The position numbers were made by a program, and so were the translations under genes. This document shows positions 33,548 through 44,373 of a stretch of 58,560 nt of DNA, in pieces (the stretch's first letter is position 1; each line of letters opens with the position of its first letter). The stretch is taken from NCBI RefSeq assembly GCF_001668575.1, contig NZ_LZMD01000101.1, forward strand, positions 1 to 58,560. The letters run 5' to 3'. The notes under the pieces were generated by a model. It ran no database searches, was not told where the DNA came from, and was given only the letters and a program-made list of their open reading frames with translations. The stretch is from Mycobacterium sp. 1164985.4 (GTDB lineage Bacteria > Actinomycetota > Actinomycetes > Mycobacteriales > Mycobacteriaceae).

Positions 33548-34848
33548 CCGATCCGTCGCACACCGCAGCCGTCGCCGAACCGCGCTGGGTCGAGCACGCC
33601 ATCTGGTGGCACGTCTATCCGCTCGGCTTCGTCGGCGCGCACCCCGCCAATCCGCCTCCGGGGCCCGCCGAGCACCGGCTGCGGCGCATCGTTGACTGGC
33701 TCGACCACGCAATCGAACTTGGCGCGTCCGGGCTGGCCCTGGGGCCGATCTTCTCCTCGCGCACCCATGGTTACGACACCACCGACCACTTCCGCATCGA
33801 CGCGCGGCTCGGTGACGACGACGACTTCGACACGCTCGTCGGCGAGGCCCGCGGCCGCGGCCTGCGTGTCCTGCTCGACGGTGTGTTCAACCACGTCGGA
33901 ACCGATTTCGCCAACACCGAGTGGCTGCGCACCCGAGGAGATGGAGTCGACACGTTCGAGGGCCACGGCGATCTCGTCGCGCTCGACCATGACAACCCGG
34001 CGGTGATCGACCACGTCGTCGAGGTGATGACCCATTGGTTGGGTCGCGGCGCCGACGGATGGCGCCTGGACGCGGCCTATGCGGTGCCGGACCGATTCTG
34101 GGCCCAGGTGCTACCGCGCGTCCGCGGAACCTTTCCCGACGCGTACTTCCTGGCCGAGATCATCCACGGCGACTACTCGCAGCGGGTCCGGGCATCCGAG
34201 TTCGACTCGGTCACCCAGTACGAGCTGTGGAAGGCGGTGTGGAGCGCGCTGAACGACGGGAACTTCCACGAGCTCGACTGGGCACTGTTGCGACACAACG
34301 AGTTTCTCGAAACCTTCGTGCCCATGACCTTCGTCGGAAATCACGACGTCACCCGGATCGCCAGCCAGCTCGACGACATCCGGCACCTCGAGCACGCGTT
34401 GGTGCTGCAGATGACGACCGGTGGCACGCCGAGCGTGTACGCCGGCGACGAGTTCGCCTACACGGGGGTCAAGGAGGAGCGCTTCGGTGGCGACGACGCG
34501 GTGCGACCCGAGTTCACCTCTCCCCCAGCCGATCTCGACCAACATGGCGCCGACGTGTTCCGTCTGCACAAATTCCTGATCGGGCTGCGCCGGCGCCACG
34601 CTTGGCTGCACGCGGCGCGCACCTCACCGTTGCAGCTGACCAACCGGCAGTACGTGTATCAGAGTCGCGCCGGCTCCGAGTCCCTGGTCGTCGCGCTCAA
34701 CATCGACGACGAGCCCCTGCCGATCTCGCTACCCGACCTCGGTTTCGACAGGGGTGAAGTGCTCGCCGGGTCCGGCGCCCCGCCGTCGGAGGTCGTCTCG
34801 ACCACCGAGGTCGGGCCTCACGGCTGGCTGATCATCGCTCCGCGCTGA
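33544..34848 (+). CDS. GH13 alpha-amylase family protein
   Basis: A 434-residue (beta/alpha)8 glycoside hydrolase. All four GH13 regions are visible: VLLDGVFNHVG (I), GWRLDAAYAV with the nucleophile Asp (II), YFLAEIIHG with the acid Glu (III) and FVGNHDVTRI with the transition-state His-Asp (IV). The usual RxDxxxH His after the nucleophile is replaced. No signal peptide, so it acts on an intracellular glucan or oligosaccharide. GTG 33544 overlaps the deaminase stop. The 3' end overlaps the DUF1810 gene by 17 bp. Confidence 0.9.
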   Translation: MTDPSHTAAVAEPRWVEHAIWWHVYPLGFVGAHPANPPPGPAEHRLRRIVDWLDHAIELGASGLALGPIFSSRTHGYDTTDHFRIDARLGDDDDFDTLVGEARGRGLRVLLDGVFNHVGTDFANTEWLRTRGDGVDTFEGHGDLVALDHDNPAVIDHVVEVMTHWLGRGADGWRLDAAYAVPDRFWAQVLPRVRGTFPDAYFLAEIIHGDYSQRVRASEFDSVTQYELWKAVWSALNDGNFHELDWALLRHNEFLETFVPMTFVGNHDVTRIASQLDDIRHLEHALVLQMTTGGTPSVYAGDEFAYTGVKEERFGGDDAVRPEFTSPPADLDQHGADVFRLHKFLIGLRRRHAWLHAARTSPLQLTNRQYVYQSRAGSESLVVALNIDDEPLPISLPDLGFDRGEVLAGSGAPPSEVVSTTEVGPHGWLIIAPR

Positions 34849-35284
34849 GCAGTTCGACGGTGAGCGGGTCCGGTTGGCCGTCGTAGTACTTCACCAACAC
34901 GCCGTCGAAGATCTCCGGGTCGTCGGCCGCCCGGCCGAACAACGTCATCGACGACCGCACCTTCAGATTGTCCGGCGACCCGAACAACACGTCGGCTGAC
35001 GACTGCTCACTGCGAGCGACCAGGTCGGCGCACTCGTGCAGGCGCGGGCCCAGCACGTCGTGGGCGAGATAAGCCCGAGCCTCGGCGAGCGAACCGATCC
35101 CGTACCGCTGCGCCGTCGGGCTTCGGCCGAGCCCACGTAACTGGGGGAAGACGAACCAGATCCAGTGACTGCGCTTACGCCCGGCGCGCAGTTCGTCGAG
35201 CACCGTGTCGTACACGCGTTCCTGGGCGTCGACGAAGCGCTGCAGGTCGAAGGGGTCGTCCGAAGGTGATCTGTCTTTAGCCAT
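34832..35284 (-). CDS. DUF1810 protein (Rv1873-like)
   Basis: A 150-residue DUF1810 protein: FDLQRFVDAQERVYDTVLDEL, then KRSHWIWFVFPQLRGLGRSPTAQRYGI and GSPDNLKVRSSMTLFGRA. The family is all-helical; M. tuberculosis Rv1873 has a similar size, and Rv1873 adjoins lldD2 there as here. Function is unknown; DUF1810 domains occur fused to NADAR-like ADP-ribose enzymes in other bacteria, so a nucleotide role is possible. Divergent from lldD2. Confidence 0.85.
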   Translation of the reverse strand: MAKDRSPSDDPFDLQRFVDAQERVYDTVLDELRAGRKRSHWIWFVFPQLRGLGRSPTAQRYGIGSLAEARAYLAHDVLGPRLHECADLVARSEQSSADVLFGSPDNLKVRSSMTLFGRAADDPEIFDGVLVKYYDGQPDPLTVELLSAER

Positions 35285-35360
35285 GTCACCGGCCAGTCTG
35301 ACAAGCTAACCTGTGCGGTTCAATGACCACGTGCAACGGCCGGCCGACGGAGGCGCCAAC

Positions 35361-36638
35361 GTGACGCGCCGCCGTGTCCCGCGCCCCCGTGAACTGGCCC
35401 CACTGCTGCAGTTCAAGAAGCCACAACTGAACGCGACCCAGCGCCGTCTGGCGGCCGCGCTGACGATCGAGGACCTGCGCCGGATCGCCAAACGCCGGAC
35501 CCCGAAGGCGGCGTTCGACTACACCGACGGCGCCGCCGAGGACGAGCTGTCACTCGCACGCGCACGACAAGCGTTCCGCGACATCGAGTTCCATCCGACC
35601 ATCCTGCGCGATGTATCGCGCGTCGACACGGGCGCGACGGTGCTCGGCGGCCACGTCGCCCAGCCGTTCGGCATCGCGCCCACCGGCTTCACCCGGCTCA
35701 TGCACACCGCGGGTGAGGTCGCGGGGGCGCGCGCGGCCGCGCGGGCAGGCATTCCGTTCTCACTCTCGACGCTGGGCACCAGCTCCATCGAAGACGTGAA
35801 ATCAGCCAACCCACACGGCCGCAACTGGTTTCAGCTGTACATGTGGAAGGACCGGAATCGGTCGATGGCGCTGGTCGAGCGGGCCGCCGCCGCGGGCTAC
35901 GACACGCTGCTGGTGACGGTCGACGTACCGGTAGCGGGCGCGCGTCACCGCGACACCCGCAATGGGATGTCCATTCCCCCGACGCTGACGCTGCGCACGG
36001 TGCTCGACGCGGTCGCGCATCCGCGGTGGTGGTTCGACCTGTTCACCACCGAACCGCTGTCGTTCGCCTCGCTGGACCGCTGGCCCGGCACTGTCGCCGA
36101 ATACCTCGACACCATGTTCGACCCCACGGTCAACTTCGACGATCTGGCCTGGATCAAGAAGCAGTGGCCGAATAAGTTGGTGGTGAAAGGAATTCAGACA
36201 CTCGAGGACGCCAGGGCCGTCGCCGGACTCGGTGTCGACGGCATTGTGCTGTCCAATCACGGTGGCCGCCAACTCGACCGCGCCCCGGTGCCGTTTCACC
36301 TGCTGCCCATCGTGGCCGAAGAACTCGGCGACACCACCGAGATTCTGCTGGACACCGGCGTGATGTCCGGCGCCGACATCGTCGCGGCGGTCGCGTTGGG
36401 CGCGCGCTCCGTGCTCGTGGGTCGCGCCTATCTCTACGGGCTGATGGCCGGCGGCGAGGCCGGCGTCGACCGGGCCATCGAGATCCTCTCGCAGCAGGTC
36501 GCACGCACGATGCGGCTACTCGGGGTGACGTCGCTGAGCGAGCTGGGCCCCGGCCATGTCACTCAGCTGCACCGGCTGCAGCCCCGCGTGTCGGACACGG
36601 GCCGAAACCCTCCTGAGTCACCCCAACAACACTGGTAA
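35361..36638 (+). CDS. lldD2: FMN-dependent L-lactate dehydrogenase / alpha-hydroxy acid oxidase LldD2
   Basis: A 425-residue FMN enzyme oxidising L-lactate (or another 2-hydroxy acid) at the membrane face. AAFDYTDGAAEDELSLARAR, FGIAPTGFTRLMHTAGEVAGARAA, FQLYMWKDRNRSM and the catalytic SNHGGRQLDRAP loop with the proton-abstracting His and substrate Arg are present, plus RSVLVGRAYLYGLMAGGEAG. It matches Rv1872c closely. GTG 35361 is chosen over GTG 35313 because GGAGG lies 7 nt upstream and the M. tuberculosis protein begins at this point. A -10 TAACCT (35307-35312) probably drives it. Confidence 0.93.
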   Translation: MTRRRVPRPRELAPLLQFKKPQLNATQRRLAAALTIEDLRRIAKRRTPKAAFDYTDGAAEDELSLARARQAFRDIEFHPTILRDVSRVDTGATVLGGHVAQPFGIAPTGFTRLMHTAGEVAGARAAARAGIPFSLSTLGTSSIEDVKSANPHGRNWFQLYMWKDRNRSMALVERAAAAGYDTLLVTVDVPVAGARHRDTRNGMSIPPTLTLRTVLDAVAHPRWWFDLFTTEPLSFASLDRWPGTVAEYLDTMFDPTVNFDDLAWIKKQWPNKLVVKGIQTLEDARAVAGLGVDGIVLSNHGGRQLDRAPVPFHLLPIVAEELGDTTEILLDTGVMSGADIVAAVALGARSVLVGRAYLYGLMAGGEAGVDRAIEILSQQVARTMRLLGVTSLSELGPGHVTQLHRLQPRVSDTGRNPPESPQQHW

Positions 36639-36786
36639 CACCCCATTTCTGCCTGTCCATGAGTCCGTGCTGAGTCGTAATCGTTAGCCAACCGCGACGT
36701 GGCAACCGCATGTCGGGACGACAGTTGCAGCGCGACTGCGTGTTTCATTACCAACGCACAGCAAACGGCAATTGCTTGTGGAAGCG

Positions 36787-37815
36787 ATGAAAGGTGGGTT
36801 GGTTGCCGTTATGAGAATCTTGGAGAGGTGCCGGAGTACCGGTACGAAAATGTTGCGCCGAATGGCGGTGGCCGCGGTTGCTGCGGCTGCGTTGCCCGGG
36901 CTGATCGGATTTGTCGGGGGTTCGGCGACAGCCGGGGCATTCTCGCGTCCGGGACTGCCGGTCGAGTATCTGGATGTGTTCTCCCCCGCGATGAATCGCA
37001 ATATCCGCGTTCAGTTCCAGGGCGGTGGACCGCATGCGGTGTATCTGCTCGACGGCCTGCGCGCCCAGGACGACTTCAACGGCTGGGACATCAACACCCC
37101 GGCCTTCGAGTGGTACTACCAGTCCGGGCTGTCGGTTGTCATGCCGGTCGGTGGGCAGTCCAGCTTCTACACCGACTGGTACCAGCCGTCTCGGGGTAAC
37201 GGCCAGGACTACACCTACAAGTGGGAGACGTTCCTGACCCAGGAGCTCCCGGCGTGGCTGGAAGCCAACAGGGGCGTGTCGCAGAACGGCAATGCCGTGG
37301 TGGGCATTTCGATGGCGGGCAGCAGCGCGCTGACCTACGCCATCTACCACCCGCAGAAGTTCATCTACGCGGGCTCCCTGTCGGGCTTCCTCAACCCGTC
37401 CGAGGGTTGGTGGCCGATGCTGATCGGGCTGGCGATGCAGGACGCGGGCGGCTACAACGCCGAAAGCATGTGGGGTCCGTCGACGGATCCGGCGTGGAAG
37501 CGCAATGACCCGATGGTCAACATCAACCAGCTGGTGGCCAACAACACCCGCATCTGGATCTACTGCGGCACGGGTACGCCGTCGGATCTCGACGGGGGTG
37601 TGGCCGGCCAGAACCTGATGGCGGCGCAGTTCCTCGAAGGGTTCACGTTGCGGACCAACGTCACCTTCAAGGACAACTACATCGCCGCGGGTGGCACCAA
37701 CGGCGTGTTCAACTTCCCGCCGCAGGGGACGCACAGCTGGGGCTACTGGGGTCAGCAGCTCGAGATGATGAAGCCTGACATCCAGCGAGTGCTGGGAGCG
37801 CAGGCCAGTGCCTGA
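36787..37815 (+). CDS. fbpC: antigen 85 mycolyltransferase, Ag85C-like
   Basis: Secreted alpha/beta hydrolase that transfers mycolic acid between trehalose monomycolates and to arabinogalactan. A long signal peptide ends at ATAGA, giving mature FSRPGLPVEYLDVFSP. Catalytic Ser is in GISMAGSSA, Glu in QFLEGFT and His in GTHSWGYW; the trehalose-site loop LLDGLRAQDDFNGWDINTP is intact. NGQDYTYKWETFL (no disulfide Cys pair) and FLNPSEGWWP point to Ag85C rather than Ag85A/B. Starts at 36787, 36811 (best match in length) or 36850 are possible. 342 aa as drawn. Confidence 0.93.
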   Translation: MKGGLVAVMRILERCRSTGTKMLRRMAVAAVAAAALPGLIGFVGGSATAGAFSRPGLPVEYLDVFSPAMNRNIRVQFQGGGPHAVYLLDGLRAQDDFNGWDINTPAFEWYYQSGLSVVMPVGGQSSFYTDWYQPSRGNGQDYTYKWETFLTQELPAWLEANRGVSQNGNAVVGISMAGSSALTYAIYHPQKFIYAGSLSGFLNPSEGWWPMLIGLAMQDAGGYNAESMWGPSTDPAWKRNDPMVNINQLVANNTRIWIYCGTGTPSDLDGGVAGQNLMAAQFLEGFTLRTNVTFKDNYIAAGGTNGVFNFPPQGTHSWGYWGQQLEMMKPDIQRVLGAQASA

Positions 37816-37840
37816 CAGCACCGCCTAGATCCACCCACAA

Positions 37841-37879
37841 CAGGAAGCCTGCCGTTTCCCCCGAACGGCAGGCTTCCTG
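37841..37879. terminator. strong hairpin after the antigen 85 gene
   Basis: A perfect 16-bp stem CAGGAAGCCTGCCGTT (37841-37856) / AACGGCAGGCTTCCTG (37864-37879) with a 7-nt C-rich loop, 26 bp after the antigen 85 stop. It has no U-tract but its length and position make it a very likely intrinsic terminator insulating lon. Confidence 0.8.
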
Positions 37880-38015
37880 CCGTTCGGGGACGTCGCCGAG
37901 GCCCGCGCGCGAGAGGGCCGTGCCCGTGAATCGACGAGCGCAGCGACCCGCGATGCTGTTTCGCCGCAGGCGTACGTCACACGGGGCGACGGGGAACAAA
38001 CGAGGCCCTCCGAAG

Positions 38016-38036
38016 GTTGAGCGCAACAGACTCAAA
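38016..38036. promoter_or_regulatory. HAIR element (HspR operator) before lon
   Basis: GTTGAGC-N7-ACTCAAA resembles the HAIR consensus CTTGAGT-N7-ACTCAAG, with both TTGAG and CTCAA cores and exact spacing. It ends 13 nt before ATG 38050, overlapping the promoter/leader, so HspR would repress lon until heat or unfolded protein titrates it. Confidence 0.65.
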
Positions 38037-38049
38037 CTTTGGAGGATTG

Positions 38050-40374
<2,325 letters not shown>

Positions 40375-40380
40375 CGACAA

Positions 40381-40428
40381 CACGCATTCAGGGTCGTGGC
40401 CGGCTTTCCGGTCGCGGCCCTGAGTGTG
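40381..40428. terminator. hairpin terminator after lon
   Basis: Arms around TCAGGGTCGTGGCCGG (40388-40403) and CCGGTCGCGGCCCTGA (40408-40423) pair with two G-U wobbles and one mismatch about a CTTT loop, with outer CAC/GTG pairs. It lies 7 bp past the lon stop. Confidence 0.65.
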
Positions 40429-40481
40429 TTCGGGCCGTCCTTCGCCGGTGATATGTCGTCCGCTGCCGCTACCGTCGGTGC

Positions 40482-40853
40482 ATGGCGTACGACGAGGACC
40501 TCGCCCACAGCATCCGCGAACTGCTCAGCGGAGAGCGCGGAGTCGAGGAGAAGCCGATGTTCGGCGGGTTGGCGTTCCTGGTCAACGGCAACATGGCGGT
40601 GGCCGCCAGCGGTCAGGGCGGTCTGATGGTGCGGGTGCCCCACGACGACACCGCCAAGCTGTTGTCGCGTGAACACGTCGCACCGATGGTGATGGCGGGC
40701 AGGGAGATGCGCGGATGGTTGCGGGTCTCGAGCGCCGGGCTCTCCACAAAGCGGCAACTGCAGCCGTGGATTGCCCGCTCGGTCGATTTCGCGAAGAGTT
40801 TGCCCCCGAAAGAGCGCGGGTACGCCAGCCGACGTGGACGCCGCAGCACGTAA
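40482..40853 (+). CDS. TfoX N-terminal-domain protein
   Basis: A 123-residue protein with the TfoX/Sxy N-terminal fold: EDLAHSIRELLSGERGVEEKPMFGGLAFLVNGNMAVAAS, then GLMVRVPHDD and RGWLRVSSAGLSTKRQLQPWIARSVDFAKSLP. In gamma-proteobacteria TfoX controls competence, but stand-alone N-domains in actinobacteria have no known role. It overlaps the EndoIII-like gene by 20 bp. Confidence 0.85.
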   Translation: MAYDEDLAHSIRELLSGERGVEEKPMFGGLAFLVNGNMAVAASGQGGLMVRVPHDDTAKLLSREHVAPMVMAGREMRGWLRVSSAGLSTKRQLQPWIARSVDFAKSLPPKERGYASRRGRRST

Positions 40854-41481
40854 GAAGCTGGCCAAGCGCCTCCTCGACCAGGCGGGCACGACCTACGCAG
40901 AAGACGCCGGTATCCGGTTGGCGGACAAGCCGATGCCGCTCTTCGAACTGCTCACCCTGTGCATGCTGTCGAGCAAGCCGATCGACGCCGCCATCGCGGG
41001 GGTAGCCGCGCGGGAGTTGTCCCGGGCGGGCCTGCGCACCCCCAAGGCCGTTCTCGACGCCGACCGCGCGGACATGATCCGCGCGTTCGGCCGCGCCCAC
41101 TACGTGCGGTACGACGAGAGCTCGGCGACCAGACTCACCGACATCGCGCAGTCCGTCGTCGACGAGTACGGCGGGGACCTCCGCAAGCTCGAGGGAGCCG
41201 AGGACCACGACGTGACCGCGGTGACGCGAGCACTCAAGCGGTTCAAGGGGATCGGTGACACCGGTGCCGACATCTTCCTGCGGGAGGTGCAGGACACCTG
41301 GTCGTGGGTCCGGCCGTATTTCGACTCACGGGCCACGACCGCCGCGCGCGAACTCGGACTGCCCACCGACGCCGACGACCTCGCCGCGCTCGCGCCGGGT
41401 AAATGCGCGAAGCTCGCCGCCGCACTGGTCAAGGCGTCGCTCGACGACGAACTGCGCGACCGCGTGGCCGCAGGGGGATGA
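40834..41481 (+). CDS. endonuclease III-like HhH protein lacking key residues
   Basis: A 215-residue protein with the helical EndoIII/HhH-GPD layout: PLFELLTLCMLSSKPIDAAIAGVAARELSRAG and the HhH hairpin FKGIGDTGADIFLREVQ followed by VRPYFDSRA. The catalytic Lys normally after the hairpin (GVGRKTA) is absent, and no Cys cluster for a 4Fe-4S is seen at the C-terminus. A D in YFDSR may stand in the catalytic Asp place. It is likely a DNA-binding relative rather than an active glycosylase. GTG 40834 is used, with a weak ribosome site. Confidence 0.75.
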   Translation: MDAAARKKLAKRLLDQAGTTYAEDAGIRLADKPMPLFELLTLCMLSSKPIDAAIAGVAARELSRAGLRTPKAVLDADRADMIRAFGRAHYVRYDESSATRLTDIAQSVVDEYGGDLRKLEGAEDHDVTAVTRALKRFKGIGDTGADIFLREVQDTWSWVRPYFDSRATTAARELGLPTDADDLAALAPGKCAKLAAALVKASLDDELRDRVAAGG

Positions 41482-41485
41482 CGCG

Positions 41486-42214
41486 GTGGTGATCCGGATC
41501 GGCACGTCCGGATGGTCGTACGACCATTGGAAGGACGTGCTGTATCCCGCCGGGACGCCGGTGGCCAAGCGGTTGGCCCGCTACGTCGAGGAGTTCGACA
41601 CCGTGGAACTCAACGCGAGCTTCTATCGCTGGCCGAAGGACAGCGCGTTCGCGGGCTGGCGGCAGCGGCTGCCCGACGGGTTCACGATGTCGGTCAAAGC
41701 CCAGCGAGGGCTGACGCACTACCGGCGGCTGCGGGAGCCGGAGCCATGGGTCGAGCGCTTCGAGCGGTGCTGGAATCTGTTGGGCGACCGTAGCGAAGCC
41801 CTGCTCGTGCAACTGCATCCGGAATTGGAGCGCGACGACGCCCGCTTGGAGTACTTCCTCAAGCTGATGCCAGACCGGATCCCGGTGGCCATGGAGTTGC
41901 GGCACCCGTCCTGGGACGACCCCGCCGTGTACGACCTGCTCGAGCGCCACGGCGCGGCGTATGTGGTGATGAGCGGCGCCCACCTGCGCTGCGTACCGCG
42001 GGCCACCAGCGATCTGGTCTACATCCGGATGCACGGCCCGGACCAGGACTCGTTGTATGCGGGGTCCTACCCCGACGACCAATTGCGCCGCTGGGCGGAC
42101 CGGATCCGAGCATGGGACCGCGAGGGCAGGCGCGTGCTGGTCTACTTCAACAACGACCTGGGTGGGCACGCGGTGTGGAACGCGCAGACGCTCAAAGCGA
42201 TGCTGGCCGGCTGA
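41486..42214 (+). CDS. DUF72 TIM-barrel protein
   Basis: A 242-residue DUF72 family protein. IRIGTSGWSYDHWKDVLYP at the N-terminus, FDTVELNASFYRWPK, FTMSVKAQRGLTHYRRL, VAMELRHPSW and the end VLVYFNNDLGGHAVWNA are the family signatures. The fold is a TIM barrel; no biochemical role is established. It begins 5 bp after the EndoIII-like stop, so the TfoX-EndoIII-DUF72 genes may be one unit, perhaps linked to DNA maintenance (inference). Confidence 0.9.
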   Translation: MVIRIGTSGWSYDHWKDVLYPAGTPVAKRLARYVEEFDTVELNASFYRWPKDSAFAGWRQRLPDGFTMSVKAQRGLTHYRRLREPEPWVERFERCWNLLGDRSEALLVQLHPELERDDARLEYFLKLMPDRIPVAMELRHPSWDDPAVYDLLERHGAAYVVMSGAHLRCVPRATSDLVYIRMHGPDQDSLYAGSYPDDQLRRWADRIRAWDREGRRVLVYFNNDLGGHAVWNAQTLKAMLAG

Positions 42215-42269
42215 CCCCGGACCCCGCCGCAGCGGACGGAATCCGGTTGCGGCACGCTTAGGAGCCGAC

Positions 42270-42857
42270 ATGCGTGTTCTCTCTCTGATCTGGGCCGCCG
42301 CGGTCCTCGTCGCGGGATGTTCGGCCGAACGGATCGTCAACACCGACGAGCCGTTCGTCGCGTCGCCGCCGACATCCACCACCGCGGCACCGCCTGCGCC
42401 GCCGAACCGCGCACACCTGGTCGACGCGTTCGACTACGTCGCGCATCCGCAGGGAACGGCCGAATACCACTTCACCACCCCGAGCGGGCGGTGGGCGTGT
42501 GCCATCGTCCCGCGTGAGAAGGCGGGGTGCCAGTCGGCGAGCGCCCCGCTGTCCGGAATGAACATCACCGGCGAACCGGACATCGTGCGTGATTCCGCCG
42601 GTGAGCAGGCCACACCCAACGCGATCGTCGTCGAACGCGAGGGCGAACCCCGGTTCGTCGCGCTGACGCGTCCGGAGTTCGTCTTGGCCGACGCGAAGGT
42701 GCTGGACTTCAACCGGATCCTGGCCGTCGCCGGATTCCGCTGCAACGTGCAGGAGGCCGGGGTCTCGTGCATGAGCGAGGCGACGGGCAACGGATTCACC
42801 TTCGCCCCCGAGGGATTCCAGCCGCGCTACACCGAGGTGCCCGCCAGCGCGCCGTAG
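42270..42857 (+). CDS. secreted lipoprotein, unknown function
   Basis: A 195-residue lipoprotein. Signal peptide MRVLSLIWAAAVLVAGC has the lipobox LVAGC, with Cys17 as lipidation site; a Thr/Pro/Ala linker follows (residues ~31-47), then a globular domain with four cysteines (RWACAI, AGCQS, FRCNV, VSCMS). ATG 42270 has AGGAG 9 nt upstream. Its stop codon touches the first unit of the 23-bp repeat. Mycobacterial lipoproteins of this form are common; no domain recognised. Confidence 0.8.
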   Translation: MRVLSLIWAAAVLVAGCSAERIVNTDEPFVASPPTSTTAAPPAPPNRAHLVDAFDYVAHPQGTAEYHFTTPSGRWACAIVPREKAGCQSASAPLSGMNITGEPDIVRDSAGEQATPNAIVVEREGEPRFVALTRPEFVLADAKVLDFNRILAVAGFRCNVQEAGVSCMSEATGNGFTFAPEGFQPRYTEVPASAP

Positions 42858-42926
42858 CTAGATCAAGGCGGCCGTTCCGGCTAGAGCAAGGCGGCCGTTC
42901 CGGCTATATCAATGCGGCCGTTCCGT
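42858..42926. repeat. three tandem 23-bp copies covering the thiolase-like stop codon
   Basis: Units at 42858-42880, 42881-42903 and 42904-42926 share the core GGCCGTTCCGG and the CTA start (CTAGATCAAGG, CTAGAGCAAGG, CTATATCAATG). The third copy is the coding end of the thiolase-like gene (minus strand, TAG 42904-42906 after GTAALI). The two extra copies look like duplications of the gene's 3' end into the gap before the lipoprotein stop. Unit length is not a multiple of three. Confidence 0.8.
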
Positions 42927-44373
42927 CCGGGTTGACCTGGACCTTGGCGCCCGCGATGTCCTCCTCCACCGTCGCGGCCGCACCCGCCGCGTCAGGGATG
43001 ACCGCCAGAACACGCGCGTCGTCCGGTGTGCGCACCGCCAGGAACGCCTTCTCCGGCGCGCCCTCCCGGTCGAACGGTGTCGTCCACGTCTCGACAGTGC
43101 CCACCCCCGACCAGTCGACGAGCGCCTCCCGGGTCGGCTCGCGATCGACCTCGGATTGGACGTCCTCCCAACGGAATTCGTGCGGCGGCGGTTCGGTGCC
43201 GTAGACACCGAAACTGTGCTTGGTGAGGTAGCCGCCGTTGGCGGTGATCAACCCGTACTGCCCGGGCGCGGCGACCAGCCGTTCGGCCATGGTCGCGATC
43301 GAATGGGTGACGTAATTGTTCCACGGCCCGCCCGCGAAGGTGAGCCCGCCGGTCACCGTGAGCGGCCTGTCGGGGGCACCGAGCGGAAGGCCGAGTTCGT
43401 TGGCCGCCACCTGCACCGCCGACGGGAAGCACGAGTACACGTCGACCAGCGCGACGTCGTCCACGCCGATCCCGGCCAGTTCCAGAGCGCGTCGACCCCC
43501 GATGCGAATGGCCGGCGAGGTGTGGAACTCCGCCCGCTCGCCGATCGCATACGTGTCATGCGAATCGGTACCTGAATACGGGAAAACCCACCGGTCCCTG
43601 GGGATCTGCAGATCGGCCGCCCTCTCGGCCGAGGTGAGCACGAGGACCGCCGCCTGGTCGACCATGTTGTTGGAGTTCATCAGCTTCGGGTACGGCCAGC
43701 TGATCATCCGGTTGCTCGGTCCGGGCTGCCAGATCTGCTCGGCGGGTACGACGTCGCGGTTCCACGCGTGCGGGTTGGTCGCGGCGACCGCACTGAACTG
43801 CGCCCACAACTCGCCGATGCGGCGCCGGTGTTCCTCGTCGGATTCCCCCGCGGCGATGCGCAAAGCCTGCTCGAACATCGGGTAGACGAACGCGGGCCGG
43901 TCGAGGTTGATCTTGATCTCGGCGGGTCCGGCCATCGGCACGCCCTCGTCGGCGCCCTCGGCCATCGGCACCGACTCGTCCTGGCGCGGCCAATCCGGCC
44001 GGACGCCCTTGGCGCGCAGCCGGCTTCGCGTCCGCCAGGTTTCACCGCCCGCGATCAGGATCACCTCGGCGCGGCCGTTCTGAATGTCCCGGCACGCCTC
44101 GTTGACCAGCGACTGCGGGGTGTTACCGCCCACCCCGGTGTAACGGGTGGAGGCGTTGTCGGCGTGCAACCGTTGCGCGAGAAGCAATCCCGGATCGCGA
44201 TACCGCCACGACAGGAGGTTGACCACTCGTACCGAGTCGACCGCCTCGAGGACCCTGGGGTCCGCCGCGTTGCGCGCCGCGTCGACCATCAGGTCGATCG
44301 GCGAGATCTCGGGGTTCTCGTCACGCTGGTTGACCTGTCCGTAGCCGACCAACACGGGCGTCCTGGGTTCCAT
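42904..44373 (-). CDS. thiolase-superfamily protein (Rv1867-like)
   Basis: A 489-residue protein of the SCP-x/thiolase superfamily: PRTPVLVGYGQVNQRDE, YTGVGGNTPQSLVNEACRDIQNGRAEVILIAGGETWRTR, VYSCFPSAVQVAANELGLPL and GGPWNNYVTHSIATMAERL. The nucleophile position shows GGNTPQS instead of the usual Cys, so it may not be an active thiolase, as in other Rv1867-type proteins. ATG 44373 shares one base with the CoA-transferase stop (TGATG), so it is the last gene of a coupled operon. Acyl-CoA substrate unknown. Confidence 0.85.
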   Translation of the reverse strand: MEPRTPVLVGYGQVNQRDENPEISPIDLMVDAARNAADPRVLEAVDSVRVVNLLSWRYRDPGLLLAQRLHADNASTRYTGVGGNTPQSLVNEACRDIQNGRAEVILIAGGETWRTRSRLRAKGVRPDWPRQDESVPMAEGADEGVPMAGPAEIKINLDRPAFVYPMFEQALRIAAGESDEEHRRRIGELWAQFSAVAATNPHAWNRDVVPAEQIWQPGPSNRMISWPYPKLMNSNNMVDQAAVLVLTSAERAADLQIPRDRWVFPYSGTDSHDTYAIGERAEFHTSPAIRIGGRRALELAGIGVDDVALVDVYSCFPSAVQVAANELGLPLGAPDRPLTVTGGLTFAGGPWNNYVTHSIATMAERLVAAPGQYGLITANGGYLTKHSFGVYGTEPPPHEFRWEDVQSEVDREPTREALVDWSGVGTVETWTTPFDREGAPEKAFLAVRTPDDARVLAVIPDAAGAAATVEEDIAGAKVQVNPDGTAALI

